Below, one piece after another: positions 50,103-58,961 of a stretch of 64,000 nt of DNA (position 1 is the first letter of the stretch; every line of letters starts with the position of its first letter). This stretch comes from R-RK-3 sp031399085 (GTDB lineage Bacteria; Pseudomonadota; Alphaproteobacteria; Rhizobiales; Rhodomicrobiaceae). A program made the position numbers and the translations under genes. The stretch spans positions 248,001 to 312,000 of the forward strand of contig JANNOQ010000033.1 of the NCBI GenBank assembly GCA_031399085.1, given 5' to 3'. A model generated the notes under the pieces. The model had not been told where the DNA came from. It saw nothing but the letters and a program-made list of their open reading frames with translations, and ran no database searches.

Positions 50103-50948
50103 TCAACATGTCCAAACGCGCGGCAGCGGCGGCGTAAAGCCCTCCAGCCCCTCGCGAAAATTCCTCAGAAAATCGCTGACCGCCAGCCGTAGCTCGGCGG
50201 CGGCCTTGGCGGCGAAGCGGCAGATCATCAGGCCGTTGACGAGCGTCGCGCCGGCTTTGCAGGTCAGTCGGACGAGCAAAGCGCGCGCGCGGTCGAGATG
50301 GTCCGGCGCGTTGGCGGCGGCGTAAAGGATGGTGGCAATGGCGGTATGACCCGCCAGCAGCGACGGACGGCGGACAAGGCCCGCGACGTCGCCGGTCAGC
50401 CGGAAGGTGTCGGCCCAGATTTGGCGGTCGTCTCTATAAACCCGCCAGGCGTCGCAGATCTCGCCAGTGCGAACGGTTTCGCCCGACGCGGCGCGGCCAA
50501 AGATGAGCCAATCCATGGCTAGCGCCCTTGCCGAGCCGCTGACGCGGAGTTCGGTTTTGCGGTTGAGCCGCCCGCCATCGAAGAGGATGGTTTCCTGGGG
50601 CAGCCACTCCAGGGTCGCGTCATCGCGCGCTTCGATGCGCGTCTCTACCTTGCCGGCCGTGTCGATAGCGCGATAAACCCGCTCGGCCGCTTGGGTCGTT
50701 GCCGTGAATGTGGCGTCCCCGCTCGCCAAGACCTCGAAGCGCAAACGGTCGCCGCCCGCCAATCCGCCGGCGGTGTTGAGGAACACCGCCTCGCGGCAAG
50801 GCTGCCCGTCAATATCCGGCAGCAGCACCTTGCAGGGCGAACGCTGGTAAAGATCGGTGATGCCGACGCGCCCGGCCTCGCCTCGAACGGCGATGCGCGC
50901 CGCGCCATCGACACGCTGCAAATCCCGGTCCCGCAAAATCGCCGTCAA
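50103..50948 (-). CDS. ureD: Urease accessory protein UreD
   Basis: A 281-residue accessory protein forming the UreD-UreF-UreG activation complex around apo-urease. Family blocks are the SPCKVLLPDIDGQPCREAVF stretch, TAGGLAGGDRLRF, ATFTATTQAAERVYR and LEWLPQETILFDGGRLNR. The start is TTG at 50948, with GGGGG about 5 bases upstream; I saw no better ATG. It follows urtE by 18 bases, tying the urea transporter to the urease genes. Confidence 0.94.
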   Translation of the reverse strand: MTAILRDRDLQRVDGAARIAVRGEAGRVGITDLYQRSPCKVLLPDIDGQPCREAVFLNTAGGLAGGDRLRFEVLASGDATFTATTQAAERVYRAIDTAGKVETRIEARDDATLEWLPQETILFDGGRLNRKTELRVSGSARALAMDWLIFGRAASGETVRTGEICDAWRVYRDDRQIWADTFRLTGDVAGLVRRPSLLAGHTAIATILYAAANAPDHLDRARALLVRLTCKAGATLVNGLMICRFAAKAAAELRLAVSDFLRNFREGLEGFTPPLPRVWTC

Positions 50949-50966
50949 ATAAGCCCCCGGCTCGAC

Positions 50967-51662
50967 TCAGACGGTGAGATACCGCCTGACATCGCTTTCC
51001 ACCATATCTTCCCGCGTTCCCGCAAGCATAACTTGCCCGCGCTCCAAAACCGCGAAACGGTCGGCAAGGCGGCGGGCGAAATCGAAATATTGCTCGACCA
51101 GCACGATGGCCATCGTGCCGCGGTCGCGCAGCAGCGCGATGACGCGCTCGATATCCTTGATGATGGAGGGCTGGATGCCCTCGGTCGGCTCGTCGAGCAC
51201 CAGGACGCGGGGCTGCATGATGAGCGCGCGGGCGATGGCGAGCTGCTGCTGCTGGCCACCCGACAGGTCGCCGCCGCGCCGGCCGAGCATGCTCTTCAAG
51301 ACCGGAAACAGCTCAAAAATTTCATCGGAAATTTGACGCGCCGCGCGCGGAAGGGCGGCAAAGCCGGATTTGAGATTTTCCTCCACGGTCAGCAGCGGGA
51401 AAATTTCGCGCCCCTGCGGCACAAAGGCGATCCCCTGCCGCGCACGCTGATAGGCGGGAACCCCGGTGATGTCGCGGCCGTCATAGAGGATCGCGCCGCT
51501 GCGCACCGGCTGCTGGCCGACCATGGCGCGTATGAGCGTCGTCTTGCCGACACCGTTGCGCCCGAGCACGCAGGTGACTTCGCCGATGGCCGCGCTCAGC
51601 GACACCCGGCGCAGCGCCTGGCTGGCCCCGTAGAACACTTCGACATCGCGTGCTTCGAGCAT
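50967..51662 (-). CDS. urtE: Urea ABC transporter ATP-binding protein UrtE
   Basis: A 231-residue ATPase. Walker A is GRNGVGKTTL, the signature LSGGQQQQLAIA and Walker B VLVLDEPTEGI, followed by IQPSIIKDIERVI, which is diagnostic of UrtE. It pairs with UrtD to power the high-affinity urea importer. FYGASQALRRVSL and FVPQGREIFPLLTVEENL are also family blocks. A 150-base gap containing a palindromic repeat separates it from urtD; ureD starts 18 bases downstream. Confidence 0.95.
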   Translation of the reverse strand: MLEARDVEVFYGASQALRRVSLSAAIGEVTCVLGRNGVGKTTLIRAMVGQQPVRSGAILYDGRDITGVPAYQRARQGIAFVPQGREIFPLLTVEENLKSGFAALPRAARQISDEIFELFPVLKSMLGRRGGDLSGGQQQQLAIARALIMQPRVLVLDEPTEGIQPSIIKDIERVIALLRDRGTMAIVLVEQYFDFARRLADRFAVLERGQVMLAGTREDMVESDVRRYLTV

Positions 51663-51689
51663 GATTCAGCGCCCTTTTCCGCTTCTTTT

Positions 51690-51770
51690 TGTCATTCCCG
51701 CGAAGGCGGGAATCCAGTAGCCGCCGGCCCCGCTTTGGAATACTGGATGCCCGCCTTCGCGGGCATGACA
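51690..51770. repeat. 81-bp palindromic intergenic repeat, copy 1 (inside urt operon)
   Basis: Outer arms TGTCATTCCCGCGAAGGCGG and a complementary right arm ending GGGCATGACA flank an internal AATCCAGTA/TACTGGAT pair. The same structure recurs at 58832-58913. Both copies end in TGACA-type sequence and lie between genes, so it is a dispersed REP-like or MITE-like element. This copy separates urtE from urtD and could influence mRNA processing. Confidence 0.75.
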
Positions 51771-51812
51771 AGAAGGGGGTCTCTCGCTTGACTCCATCGC
51801 GTGCAAAATCCT

Positions 51813-52580
51813 TCAGCGCCCCAGATAAACTTCAATAACCTTCTGATCGTTCTGCACCTTTTCCAGTGAGCCTTCCGACAACACGCTGCCCTCATGCAGC
51901 ACCGTCACGCGGACGCCGAGCGCGCGCACGAACTCCATATCGTGCTCCACCACCACCACCGACCGGGTCTTGGCGATCTCGCGCAACAATTCGGCGGTGC
52001 GTTCCGTTTCGGCGTCGGTCATGCCGGCGACGGGCTCATCGACGAGCAGCAGCTCCGGCTCCTGGATCAGCAGCATGCCGATTTCCAGCCATTGCTTCTG
52101 CCCGTGCGACAGCGCGCCCGCGAGGCGGTCCCGATCGGCGGTCAGGCCAATCGTTTGCAGCGTTTCGTCGATGCGGGCGGCTTCCGCGCCTTTGAGCCTG
52201 GCGAACAGAGTATCGAAAATCCCGCGTGGCGATTTGCGCGCCAGCTCAAGGTTCTCAAAGACCGTGTGGCCCTCGAAAACGGTCGGCTTTTGAAATTTGC
52301 GCCCGATGCCGAGCCGGGCGATGTCCGCCTCGTCCTCGCGGGTGAGATCGACCGTGCCGCGAAACAGCACTTCGCCGGTGTCGGGCCGGGTCTTGCCGGT
52401 AATGACGTCCATCATTGTGGTTTTGCCCGCGCCGTTCGGGCCGATGATGGCGCGCATCTCGCCCGCCGTCACATAGAGGCTGAGATTGTTGAGCGCCTTG
52501 AAGCCGTCGAAGCTGACGCTGACGCCGTCGAGATAGAGCAGCGTTTCCTTTGCCGGGATTTTGCCGGGTGCTTCGATCAT
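51813..52580 (-). CDS. urtD: Urea ABC transporter ATP-binding protein UrtD
   Basis: A 255-residue ATPase. Walker A is GPNGAGKTT with the following TMMDVITGKTRPDTGEVLF, the signature is LSHGQKQWLEIGMLL and Walker B is LLLVDEPVAGM; LSHGQKQWLEIGMLLIQ and GMTDAETERTAELL are typical of UrtD. ATG 52580 follows the urtC stop by 1 base; an overlapping GTG at 52589 is an alternative. It forms the ATPase with UrtE, next to the permeases UrtB and UrtC. Confidence 0.94.
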   Translation of the reverse strand: MIEAPGKIPAKETLLYLDGVSVSFDGFKALNNLSLYVTAGEMRAIIGPNGAGKTTMMDVITGKTRPDTGEVLFRGTVDLTREDEADIARLGIGRKFQKPTVFEGHTVFENLELARKSPRGIFDTLFARLKGAEAARIDETLQTIGLTADRDRLAGALSHGQKQWLEIGMLLIQEPELLLVDEPVAGMTDAETERTAELLREIAKTRSVVVVEHDMEFVRALGVRVTVLHEGSVLSEGSLEKVQNDQKVIEVYLGR

Positions 52581-52581
52581 G

Positions 52582-53757
52582 TCACTCACCCGGGCTCCCC
52601 ATATAAGCGGCGGGGGGCGGCGCGTCCTGTCGCTTGGCAAACAGCCCGCGCCCGCCCGCGAGACCTTCGCGCAGCGCGCCGACGATCCCTTTCGGCATGA
52701 ACAGCGTCACGAAAATGAACAGCGCCCCCAGCGCGAACAGCCAGATATCAGGCAGGGCGGCAGTGAAATAGCTCTTGGCGAAATTAACGACCACCGCGCC
52801 CAGCGCCGCGCCGTACAGCGTGCCGCGCCCGCCAAGCGCCACCCAGATGACGATCTCAATGGAATTGGCGGGCGAGAATTCGCTGGGGTTGATGATGCCC
52901 ACTTGCGGGACGTAAAGCGCGCCCGCGACCCCGGCGAGCACGGCTGAGACGACGAAGACGAACAGCTTGTAATGCTCGACGCGGTAGCCGATGAAGCGCG
53001 TCCGGCTCTCGGCGTCGCGGATGGCGGCGACGACGCGGCCGAGCTTGGATGTGACGATGGCGCGGCAGATCAGAAATCCAAGCGCCAGCGCGATGCCGGA
53101 GGCCGCGAACAGCGCCGCGCGGGTTTCGTCCGATTGAAGATTGAAGCCGAGAATGTCCTTGAAGTCGGTCAAGCCGTTATTGCCGCCAAAGCCCATATTG
53201 TTGCGGAAGAAGGCGAGCATCAGCGCGAAGGTCATCGCCTGGGTGATGATCGAGAGGTAAACGCCGGTGACGCGCGAGCGGAAGGCGAGCCAGCCGAAGA
53301 CGAGCGCGAGCAGCCCCGGAGCGAGCACCACCATCAGCATGGCGAAGGGAAAGATGTCGAAGCCGTACCAGAACCAGGGCAGTTCCGTCCAATTCAGGAA
53401 CACCATGAAATCAGGCAGTTCGGCATTGCCGTAAACGCCGCGCGGGCCGATCTCGCGCATGAGATACATGCCCATCGCATAGCCGCCGAGGGCAAAGAAC
53501 GCGCCGTGGCCGAGGCTGAGAATGCCGCAATAGCCCCAGACAAGGTCCACCGCGATGGCCAGCAGCGCGTAGCAGAGATATTTGCCGAGCAGCTTCACCA
53601 GATAGGTCGGCACATGCAGCGCCGAGGACGGGTCGGTTGCCAGATTGAGAACCGGCACGATGACCGTCACGGCTAGGACGATGGCAAGGAATATCCAGCC
53701 GCCGCCATCGAGCGGAATACCGAAAAGCGGCGTGCGGCGCGGCGCGTCCATCCTCAT
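52582..53757 (-). CDS. urtC: Urea ABC transporter permease UrtC
   Basis: A 391-residue permease with about nine helices. LVWGYCGILSLGHGAFFALG, GFGGNNGLTDFKDILGFNLQ and the long cytoplasmic loop AIRDAESRTRFIGYRVEHYK are UrtC blocks, and GGRGTLYGAALGAVVVNFA lies near the C terminus. It forms the urea-specific pore with UrtB. The start overlaps the urtB stop by 4 bases, and the stop precedes the urtD ATG by 1 base. Confidence 0.95.
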   Translation of the reverse strand: MRMDAPRRTPLFGIPLDGGGWIFLAIVLAVTVIVPVLNLATDPSSALHVPTYLVKLLGKYLCYALLAIAVDLVWGYCGILSLGHGAFFALGGYAMGMYLMREIGPRGVYGNAELPDFMVFLNWTELPWFWYGFDIFPFAMLMVVLAPGLLALVFGWLAFRSRVTGVYLSIITQAMTFALMLAFFRNNMGFGGNNGLTDFKDILGFNLQSDETRAALFAASGIALALGFLICRAIVTSKLGRVVAAIRDAESRTRFIGYRVEHYKLFVFVVSAVLAGVAGALYVPQVGIINPSEFSPANSIEIVIWVALGGRGTLYGAALGAVVVNFAKSYFTAALPDIWLFALGALFIFVTLFMPKGIVGALREGLAGGRGLFAKRQDAPPPAAYMGSPGE

Positions 53758-55361
53758 GCCTCCACCGCCCGGCCCTTAAGCGCGAACAGACCGCGCGGCC
53801 GCCTTTGAATGAACAGGATGACCATGACGAGGATCAGGATCTTGCCGAGCACGGCCCCCGCCCATGGCTCCAGAAATTTGTTCAGAATGCCGAGCGTCAG
53901 CGCCCCGACCAGCGTGCCCCAGAGATTGCCGACGCCGCCGAACACCACCACCAGGAATGAGTCGATGATGTAGGACTGGCCGAGATTGGGCGAGACATTG
54001 TCGATCTGGCTCAGCGCCACGCCCGCGACGCCCGCGATCGCCGAGCCGAGGCCGAAGGTCATCGCGTCCACCCAGCCGGAGCGGATGCCGACCGAATTGG
54101 CCATCGCCCGGTTCTGGGTGACGGCGCGCATCTGCAAGCCGAAGGTCGTGTAGCGCATGACGAGGATCAGCGCGACGAACACCATGATGGCGAAGACGAC
54201 GATGGCGATGCGGTTGCTGGTCAGGATGAGGCCGTTGGTGATCTCGACCGTGCCGCTCATCCAGGACGGTGTTCCGACTTCCCGGTTGCTGGGCCCGAAA
54301 ATGGTGCGGACGGTTTGCTGCAAGATGAGGCTCAGGCCCCAGGTGGCGAGCAGCGTTTCGAGCGGGCGGCCGTAGAGGTAGCGGATGATGCCGCGCTCCA
54401 TCGCGATGCCGACGAGGCCGGCAATGGCGAAGGCGGCGGGCAGGGCGACGAACAGCGAATAGTCAAACGCGCCGGGCGCATAGGCGCGAAACAGCTCCTG
54501 CACGAAAAACGTCGTGTAAGCGCCGATCATCACCATTTCGCCATGCGCCATGTTGATGACGCCCATCACGCCGAAGGTGATGGCAAGGCCGATGGCGGCG
54601 AGCAGCAGCACTGAGCCGAGCGAAATGCCGTACCAGACGTTTTGCGCGTTGTTCCAGAAGGCAAGGGCGCCGGAGATGTCTTCGATGCCCTCGGCGGCCG
54701 CCGTCTTCAGGTCGCCCTGTGCCGTCGACTCCAGGTTTTGCAGCAGGCTGAGCGAATTCTGATCGCCGCGAGCGCTGAGAATTTTGATGGCCGCGATCTT
54801 CTCGGCATCGGCGCGGTCGCTGCCCAGGATCGAGGCGGCGCGCGCCTCCTGCATCAGTGTCTTGATGCCCGGATCGGTCTCCTTGGCGATGGCCGCATCG
54901 AGCGTGTCGATGGCGTCGGCCGCCGGGCGCTTGAACATGGCGTCGGCGGCGCTGCGGCGCACGGCGGGATCGGGGTTCAGCAAAGTGAGGCTGCCCAGCA
55001 GCGCCTCGATGGTCCGGCGCAGCGCGTTGTTCACCTTCACGCCGTCGATCTCGCCGCCGGAGGCCGTTCCCGCCGCCTGTCCCGTCATCGGGTCGGTCAG
55101 CGCATAGGCCGCGCCGGCGCTCCGGCCGATGAAAACCTTGTTGTCGGATTTGCGCACGTAGAGGTCGCGGTCGATCAGCGCTTTGAGAACCGCCACCGCC
55201 CGCGTGTCGCCGGTCTGCGCCAGCGCGGTTGCGGCTTTGCTCCGATCGTTGAACGAGCCTGGAGCGAGCGCGTTGATGGACGCCTCGATGTCTTGAGCGA
55301 AAGCGGCGCGCGGCGCGAACAGGGCCAGCGCCATAATGAGGAGGATAGCGGCCCGCTTCAT
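53754..55361 (-). CDS. urtB: Urea ABC transporter permease UrtB
   Basis: A 535-residue protein. A Sec signal peptide (cleaved near AFAQD, residue 24) and a periplasmic helical domain of about 200 residues (HEAT-like, with DRSKAATALAQTGDTRAVAV) precede the permease part. That part has GVMGVINMAHGEMVMIGAYT and LGLSLILQQTVRTIFGPSNR. The N-terminal extension is normal for UrtB but absent from LivH. The ATG at 55361 was chosen because the signal peptide starts there. A 207-base gap with a repeat separates it from urtA. Confidence 0.95.
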   Translation of the reverse strand: MKRAAILLIMALALFAPRAAFAQDIEASINALAPGSFNDRSKAATALAQTGDTRAVAVLKALIDRDLYVRKSDNKVFIGRSAGAAYALTDPMTGQAAGTASGGEIDGVKVNNALRRTIEALLGSLTLLNPDPAVRRSAADAMFKRPAADAIDTLDAAIAKETDPGIKTLMQEARAASILGSDRADAEKIAAIKILSARGDQNSLSLLQNLESTAQGDLKTAAAEGIEDISGALAFWNNAQNVWYGISLGSVLLLAAIGLAITFGVMGVINMAHGEMVMIGAYTTFFVQELFRAYAPGAFDYSLFVALPAAFAIAGLVGIAMERGIIRYLYGRPLETLLATWGLSLILQQTVRTIFGPSNREVGTPSWMSGTVEITNGLILTSNRIAIVVFAIMVFVALILVMRYTTFGLQMRAVTQNRAMANSVGIRSGWVDAMTFGLGSAIAGVAGVALSQIDNVSPNLGQSYIIDSFLVVVFGGVGNLWGTLVGALTLGILNKFLEPWAGAVLGKILILVMVILFIQRRPRGLFALKGRAVEA

Positions 55362-55395
55362 TGACACTCCCGCATGATCCGACTTTGGGGGGTAC

Positions 55396-55511
55396 CCCTC
55401 ACCCAGCCGCCTGCGGCGGCAGCCCTCTCCCGAGAGTGAACGCTTGTCATTCACCGTAAAGGTTCAAGACCCGGGAGAGGGCGGGCGCGCACGCGACCGG
55501 ATGAGGGTGAC
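55396..55511. repeat. Palindromic intergenic repeat between urtA and urtB
   Basis: CCCTCACCC and CCCTCTCCCG on the left are matched by CGGGAGAGGG and ATGAGGGTGA on the right, forming two nested inverted repeats. The sequence type CCCTCTCCC...GGGAGAGGG is common between genes in alphaproteobacteria. It occupies most of the gap and would fold strongly in the transcript, so it could reduce urtB expression relative to urtA. Confidence 0.6.
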
Positions 55512-55568
55512 TATGCACTCGAAAGTGCTTCGGCCCGGACCCGTGCGCATCCACGCGTCTCGTGCAGC

Positions 55569-56873
55569 TTAGCTGGCCTTACCGCCGCACTTGCCGGACT
55601 TCACATTGAAGTTCCCGCAAGACATCGGCTTGCGCCAGTCGGAGATCAGATCCTTTGAGTCCGGCAGGTAGTCGGACCACTCGTCGCCGACGACCAGGCC
55701 GGGTGTCTTCCAAACCGTCTCGAACTGGCCGTCAGCCTGGATTTCGCCGATCAGCACGGGTTTGGTGATGTGGTGGTTAGGCATCATGGTGGAATAGCCG
55801 CCCGACAGGTTCGGCGCGGACACTCCGATGATGGCGTCGATCACCGCGTCCGGCGCCGTGGTGCCGGCCTTTTCGACCGCCTGCACCCACATTGAGAAAC
55901 CGATGACATGGGCTTCCATCGGATCATTCGTGACACGCTTGGGGTTCTTCGTGAAAGCCTGCCACTTGGTGATAAAAGCCTTGTTGTCGGGGGTGTCGCC
56001 GCTCATGAAATAGTTCCAGGCGGCCAGATGGCCAACCAGCGGCTTGGTGTCGACGCCCGCCAGCTCTTCCTAACCGACCGAGAAGGCCACGACCGGAATG
56101 TCGGTCGCCTTCAGGCCCTGATTGCCGAGTTCCTTATAGAACGGCACGTTGGCGTCGCCATTGATGGTCGAAACCACGGCGGTCTTCTTGCCCGCCGAGC
56201 CGAATTTCTTGATGTCGGACACGATCGATTGCCAGTCGGAATGCCCGAACGGGGTGTAGTTGATCATGATGTCTTCGGCCGCGACGCCCTTCGACTTGAG
56301 ATAGGTCTCAAGGATTTTGTTCGTCGTGCGGGGATAGACATAGTCGGTGCCGGCGAGGACCCAGCGTTTCACGTCGCCGCCATCCTTGGTCATCAGATAG
56401 TCGACGGCGGGAATGGCCTGCTGGTTCGGCGCGGCGCCGGTGTAAAAGACGTTCCGGGAGCTTTCCTCGCCCTCATATTGGACGGGGTAAAAGAGGATGC
56501 TGTTCAGCTCTTCAAACACCGGCAGCACGGATTTGCGCGACACCGAGGTCCAGCAGCCAAAGGTCGCGGCGACCTTGTCCTGGCTGATCAGCTGGCGGGC
56601 CTTTTCGGCGAATAGCGGCCAGTTCGACGCCGGGTCCACCACGACGGCCTCCAACTTTTTGCCGAGCAGACCGCCCTTCTTATTCTGCTCCTCGATGAGC
56701 ATCAGCATGACGTCCTTCAGCGTCGTTTCGCTGATGGCCATGGTGCCGGAGAGGGAGTGCAGGATGCCGACCTTGATCGTTTCCTGCGCGCTGGCGGAAT
56801 GGGCTGAAAGCACGCCGGCCGCGATGAATGCGGATGCTGCCCAGGTTTTTAACGTGTGCCTGCTTTTTGACAT
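55569..56873 (-). pseudogene. urtA: urtA, urea-binding protein, interrupted by an in-frame TAG
   Basis: Two adjacent frames together encode a complete UrtA of 434 codons, in one frame. The first part (267 residues) has a signal peptide (near SASAQ, residue 29) and the start IKVGILHSLSGTMAISE, then GCWTSVSRKSVLPVFEELNS and NGDANVPFYKELGNQGL. It ends VVAFSVG-TAG. The downstream part continues in phase as EELAGVDTKPLVGHLAAWNY and NDPMEAHVIGFSMWVQAVEK to the normal C terminus. Family members read SVGEEEL here, so TAG replaces a GAG: one base change at 56072-56070. No insertion or deletion is seen. Without suppression the protein would lack its last 167 residues, removing part of both lobes. Confidence 0.9.
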
Positions 56874-56914
56874 TTGGGAATGCTCCCCTTCCTTGTTTGA
56901 TGCAGTGCACAAAG

Positions 56915-56931
56915 ATGCAAGGCGTATGCCA
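56915..56931 (-). promoter_or_regulatory. Sigma-54 promoter upstream of urtA
   Basis: Read on the minus strand, TGGCAT-ACGCC-TTGCAT matches the -24/-12 consensus TGGCAC-N5-TTGCA with one difference and correct spacing. It lies 42 bases before the urtA ATG. Nitrogen-controlled (NtrC/RpoN) urea uptake is well known, so the site fits the genes it precedes. No NtrC site was recognised in the rest of the 303-base gap 56874-57176, which holds no gene. Confidence 0.7.
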
Positions 56932-57176
56932 CGGCGCTTTTGCCGTAACTAGGGAAGGATGATCGCGTCGAGCGCTATCGAAGCGAACGGCCGCCAGCTT
57001 GGGCAGCATAAAAATTTGCTCAGATTTGATGCATATTTTCGCCGAAGAAAGAGGCGACTGACTGTCGAGCGGGCAGCAAAATGCTCCCCCTTGCCCATCA
57101 GGCTGCTTGCGCCGACAATGATCGGGAGGCGACAAAAGGCAACAAGCCGAACGCGCCACTTGAGGAGAAGCGCGAT

Positions 57177-58808
57177 ATGGGCAACATCAATTTGTCTCCA
57201 GGGCTTGAGAAGCGGGCCGCCAATTATGTTCCGCTCACGCCGCTCGAATTCTTGCGCCACGCCGCGCTGATCTACCCGAACAAGACCGGCATTGTGCATG
57301 GCGAGCGCCGGCTGAGCTGGGGCGCAATCTACGCCCGGTCCCGCGCGCTCGCTTCAGGGCTGGAGCGCATGGGCGCGGGACATGGCGAAGTGGTCGCCAT
57401 CCTGTCGCCGAACACGCCCGCGATGATCGAGGCGCATTTCGGCGTGCCGGGCGCTGGCGCGGTGCTCAACACCATCAACATCCGGCTCGACGCGGCAACC
57501 ATCGCCTTTATCCTGGAACATTCGGAGGCCAAAATCCTGATGGTCGATACGGCCTTCGCCGAAGTCGCTAAGGCCGCATTGGATCGCATGGCGGCTAAGC
57601 CGCGCATTATCGAGATCGACGATCTGGGCACCGGCCCGGCTGGGTTGGGCGAAATCGAATATGAAGCTTTGCTCGCCGGGGGCGACGCCGCGCGCCCGTT
57701 CACCCTGCCCGAAGACGAGTGGGACGCGATCTCGGTCAATTACACCAGCGGCACGACCGGCAACCCGAAGGGCGTCGTCTATCACCACCGCGGCGCGTAC
57801 CTCAACGCGCTCGGCTCGGCGCTGACCTTCGCCATGACTCCGCAAAGCGTCTATCTCTGGACGCTGCCGCTTTTCCATTGCAATGGCTGGACCTATGGCT
57901 GGGCGGTGACAGCGCTCGGCGCGCGGCATGTGTGCCTGCGCCAATTCGACCCGGCGCTCGTCTTCAAGCTCATCGATGAGCACCGAGTGACGCATCTCTG
58001 CGGCGCCCCGATCATCCTGTCCGGGCTGATCCATGCGCCGGAGGCGGCCAAGCGGGCCTTCGCCCACGGCCGCGTCGAGGTCGCGACGGGTGGCGCGGCG
58101 CCGCCCAGCACCGTCATCGCGCAGATGGAGGGATTGGGGTTCAACGTGACCCATCTTTACGGGATGACGGAGAGCTATGGGCCTTCCACGGTCTGCGCCT
58201 TTCAGGAAGATTGGGCGGACTTGCCGCTTGCCGAACGCGCAGCGAAAATGGCGCGGCAAGGCGTGCCGATGGTCACCCATTCCGCCGCCGACGTGCTCGA
58301 TATGGCGACCGGCGAGCCGCTCCCCGCCGACGGCGTCAGCATGGGCGAGCTGGTCATGCGGGCCAACACCATCATGCGCGGCTATCTGAAGAATGAGGCG
58401 GCGAGCGAGGCAACCCTGCGCGACGGCTGGCTGCATAGTGGCGATCTCGGCGTCAAGCATCCGGACGGCTATATCGAGGTCAAGGACCGCGAGAAGGACA
58501 TCATCATCTCCGGCGGCGAGAACATCGCCTCGCTGGAAATCGAGGATGTGCTGTACAGCCATCCGATGGTCATGGAGGCGGCGGTCGTTGCGCGCCCGGA
58601 CGAGAAATGGGGCGAAACGCCTTGCGCTTTCGTGACGCTGAAACCCGGCGCCGATGGCCAGGTCAGCGCCGAGGACATCATCGCCCATTGCCGCCGGAAC
58701 ATGGCGGGTTTCAAGACGCCGAAGACCATCATCTTCGGCCCGCTGCCGAAAACGGCGACCGGGAAAATTCAGAAATTCGTGCTGCGCGATCAGGCGCGGG
58801 CGCTTTAA
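57177..58808 (+). CDS. Acyl-CoA ligase (AMP-forming; fatty acyl-CoA synthetase family)
   Basis: A 543-residue ANL-superfamily adenylating enzyme. The P-loop is YTSGTTGNPKGVVYHH near residue 186, A5 is YGMTESYGPSTVC, A8 is GWLHSGDLGVKHPDGYIEVK with DREKDIIISGGENI, and A10 is PKTATGKIQKF with the catalytic Lys. It activates a carboxylic acid to its CoA thioester. FHCNGWTYGWAVTALGARHV is common in DmdB/medium-chain ligases, so the substrate may be a medium-chain or methylmercaptopropionate-type acid. GAGGAGAAG lies 8 bases before ATG 57177. Upstream in-frame starts are unlikely. Confidence 0.93.
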   Translation: MGNINLSPGLEKRAANYVPLTPLEFLRHAALIYPNKTGIVHGERRLSWGAIYARSRALASGLERMGAGHGEVVAILSPNTPAMIEAHFGVPGAGAVLNTINIRLDAATIAFILEHSEAKILMVDTAFAEVAKAALDRMAAKPRIIEIDDLGTGPAGLGEIEYEALLAGGDAARPFTLPEDEWDAISVNYTSGTTGNPKGVVYHHRGAYLNALGSALTFAMTPQSVYLWTLPLFHCNGWTYGWAVTALGARHVCLRQFDPALVFKLIDEHRVTHLCGAPIILSGLIHAPEAAKRAFAHGRVEVATGGAAPPSTVIAQMEGLGFNVTHLYGMTESYGPSTVCAFQEDWADLPLAERAAKMARQGVPMVTHSAADVLDMATGEPLPADGVSMGELVMRANTIMRGYLKNEAASEATLRDGWLHSGDLGVKHPDGYIEVKDREKDIIISGGENIASLEIEDVLYSHPMVMEAAVVARPDEKWGETPCAFVTLKPGADGQVSAEDIIAHCRRNMAGFKTPKTIIFGPLPKTATGKIQKFVLRDQARAL

Positions 58809-58831
58809 GCGGGACAGACGCCCCGCTCTCT

Positions 58832-58913
58832 TGTCATTCCCGCGCAAGCGGGAATCCAGTAATCGCCGGAAGCGCTGCAGAGCACTGAATTCCCCGCTTG
58901 CACGGGAATGACA
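58832..58913. repeat. 82-bp palindromic intergenic repeat, copy 2
   Basis: This copy has the same layout as 51690-51770: TGTCATTCCCGCGCAAGCGG on the left and a matching right arm ending GGGAATGACA. The middle differs more than the arms, as expected if the arms are conserved by pairing. It lies between the ligase and SDR genes. Confidence 0.75.
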
Positions 58914-58961
58914 AAAAGACGGACGACATTGGTGACACCAAATCAAATCGGGAGAGACCCC

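Noticed and set aside
55569..56006. Second urtA open frame as an independent gene
   Set aside because: It starts at an internal Met, lacks a signal peptide and ribosome binding site, and is the direct continuation of UrtA after the TAG.
39335..58808. A complete DMSP demethylation pathway from the DmdC-like dehydrogenase and DmdB-like ligase
   Set aside because: The two genes are about 16 kb apart, their families are broad, and neither DmdA nor DmdD is present, so the pathway cannot be claimed.
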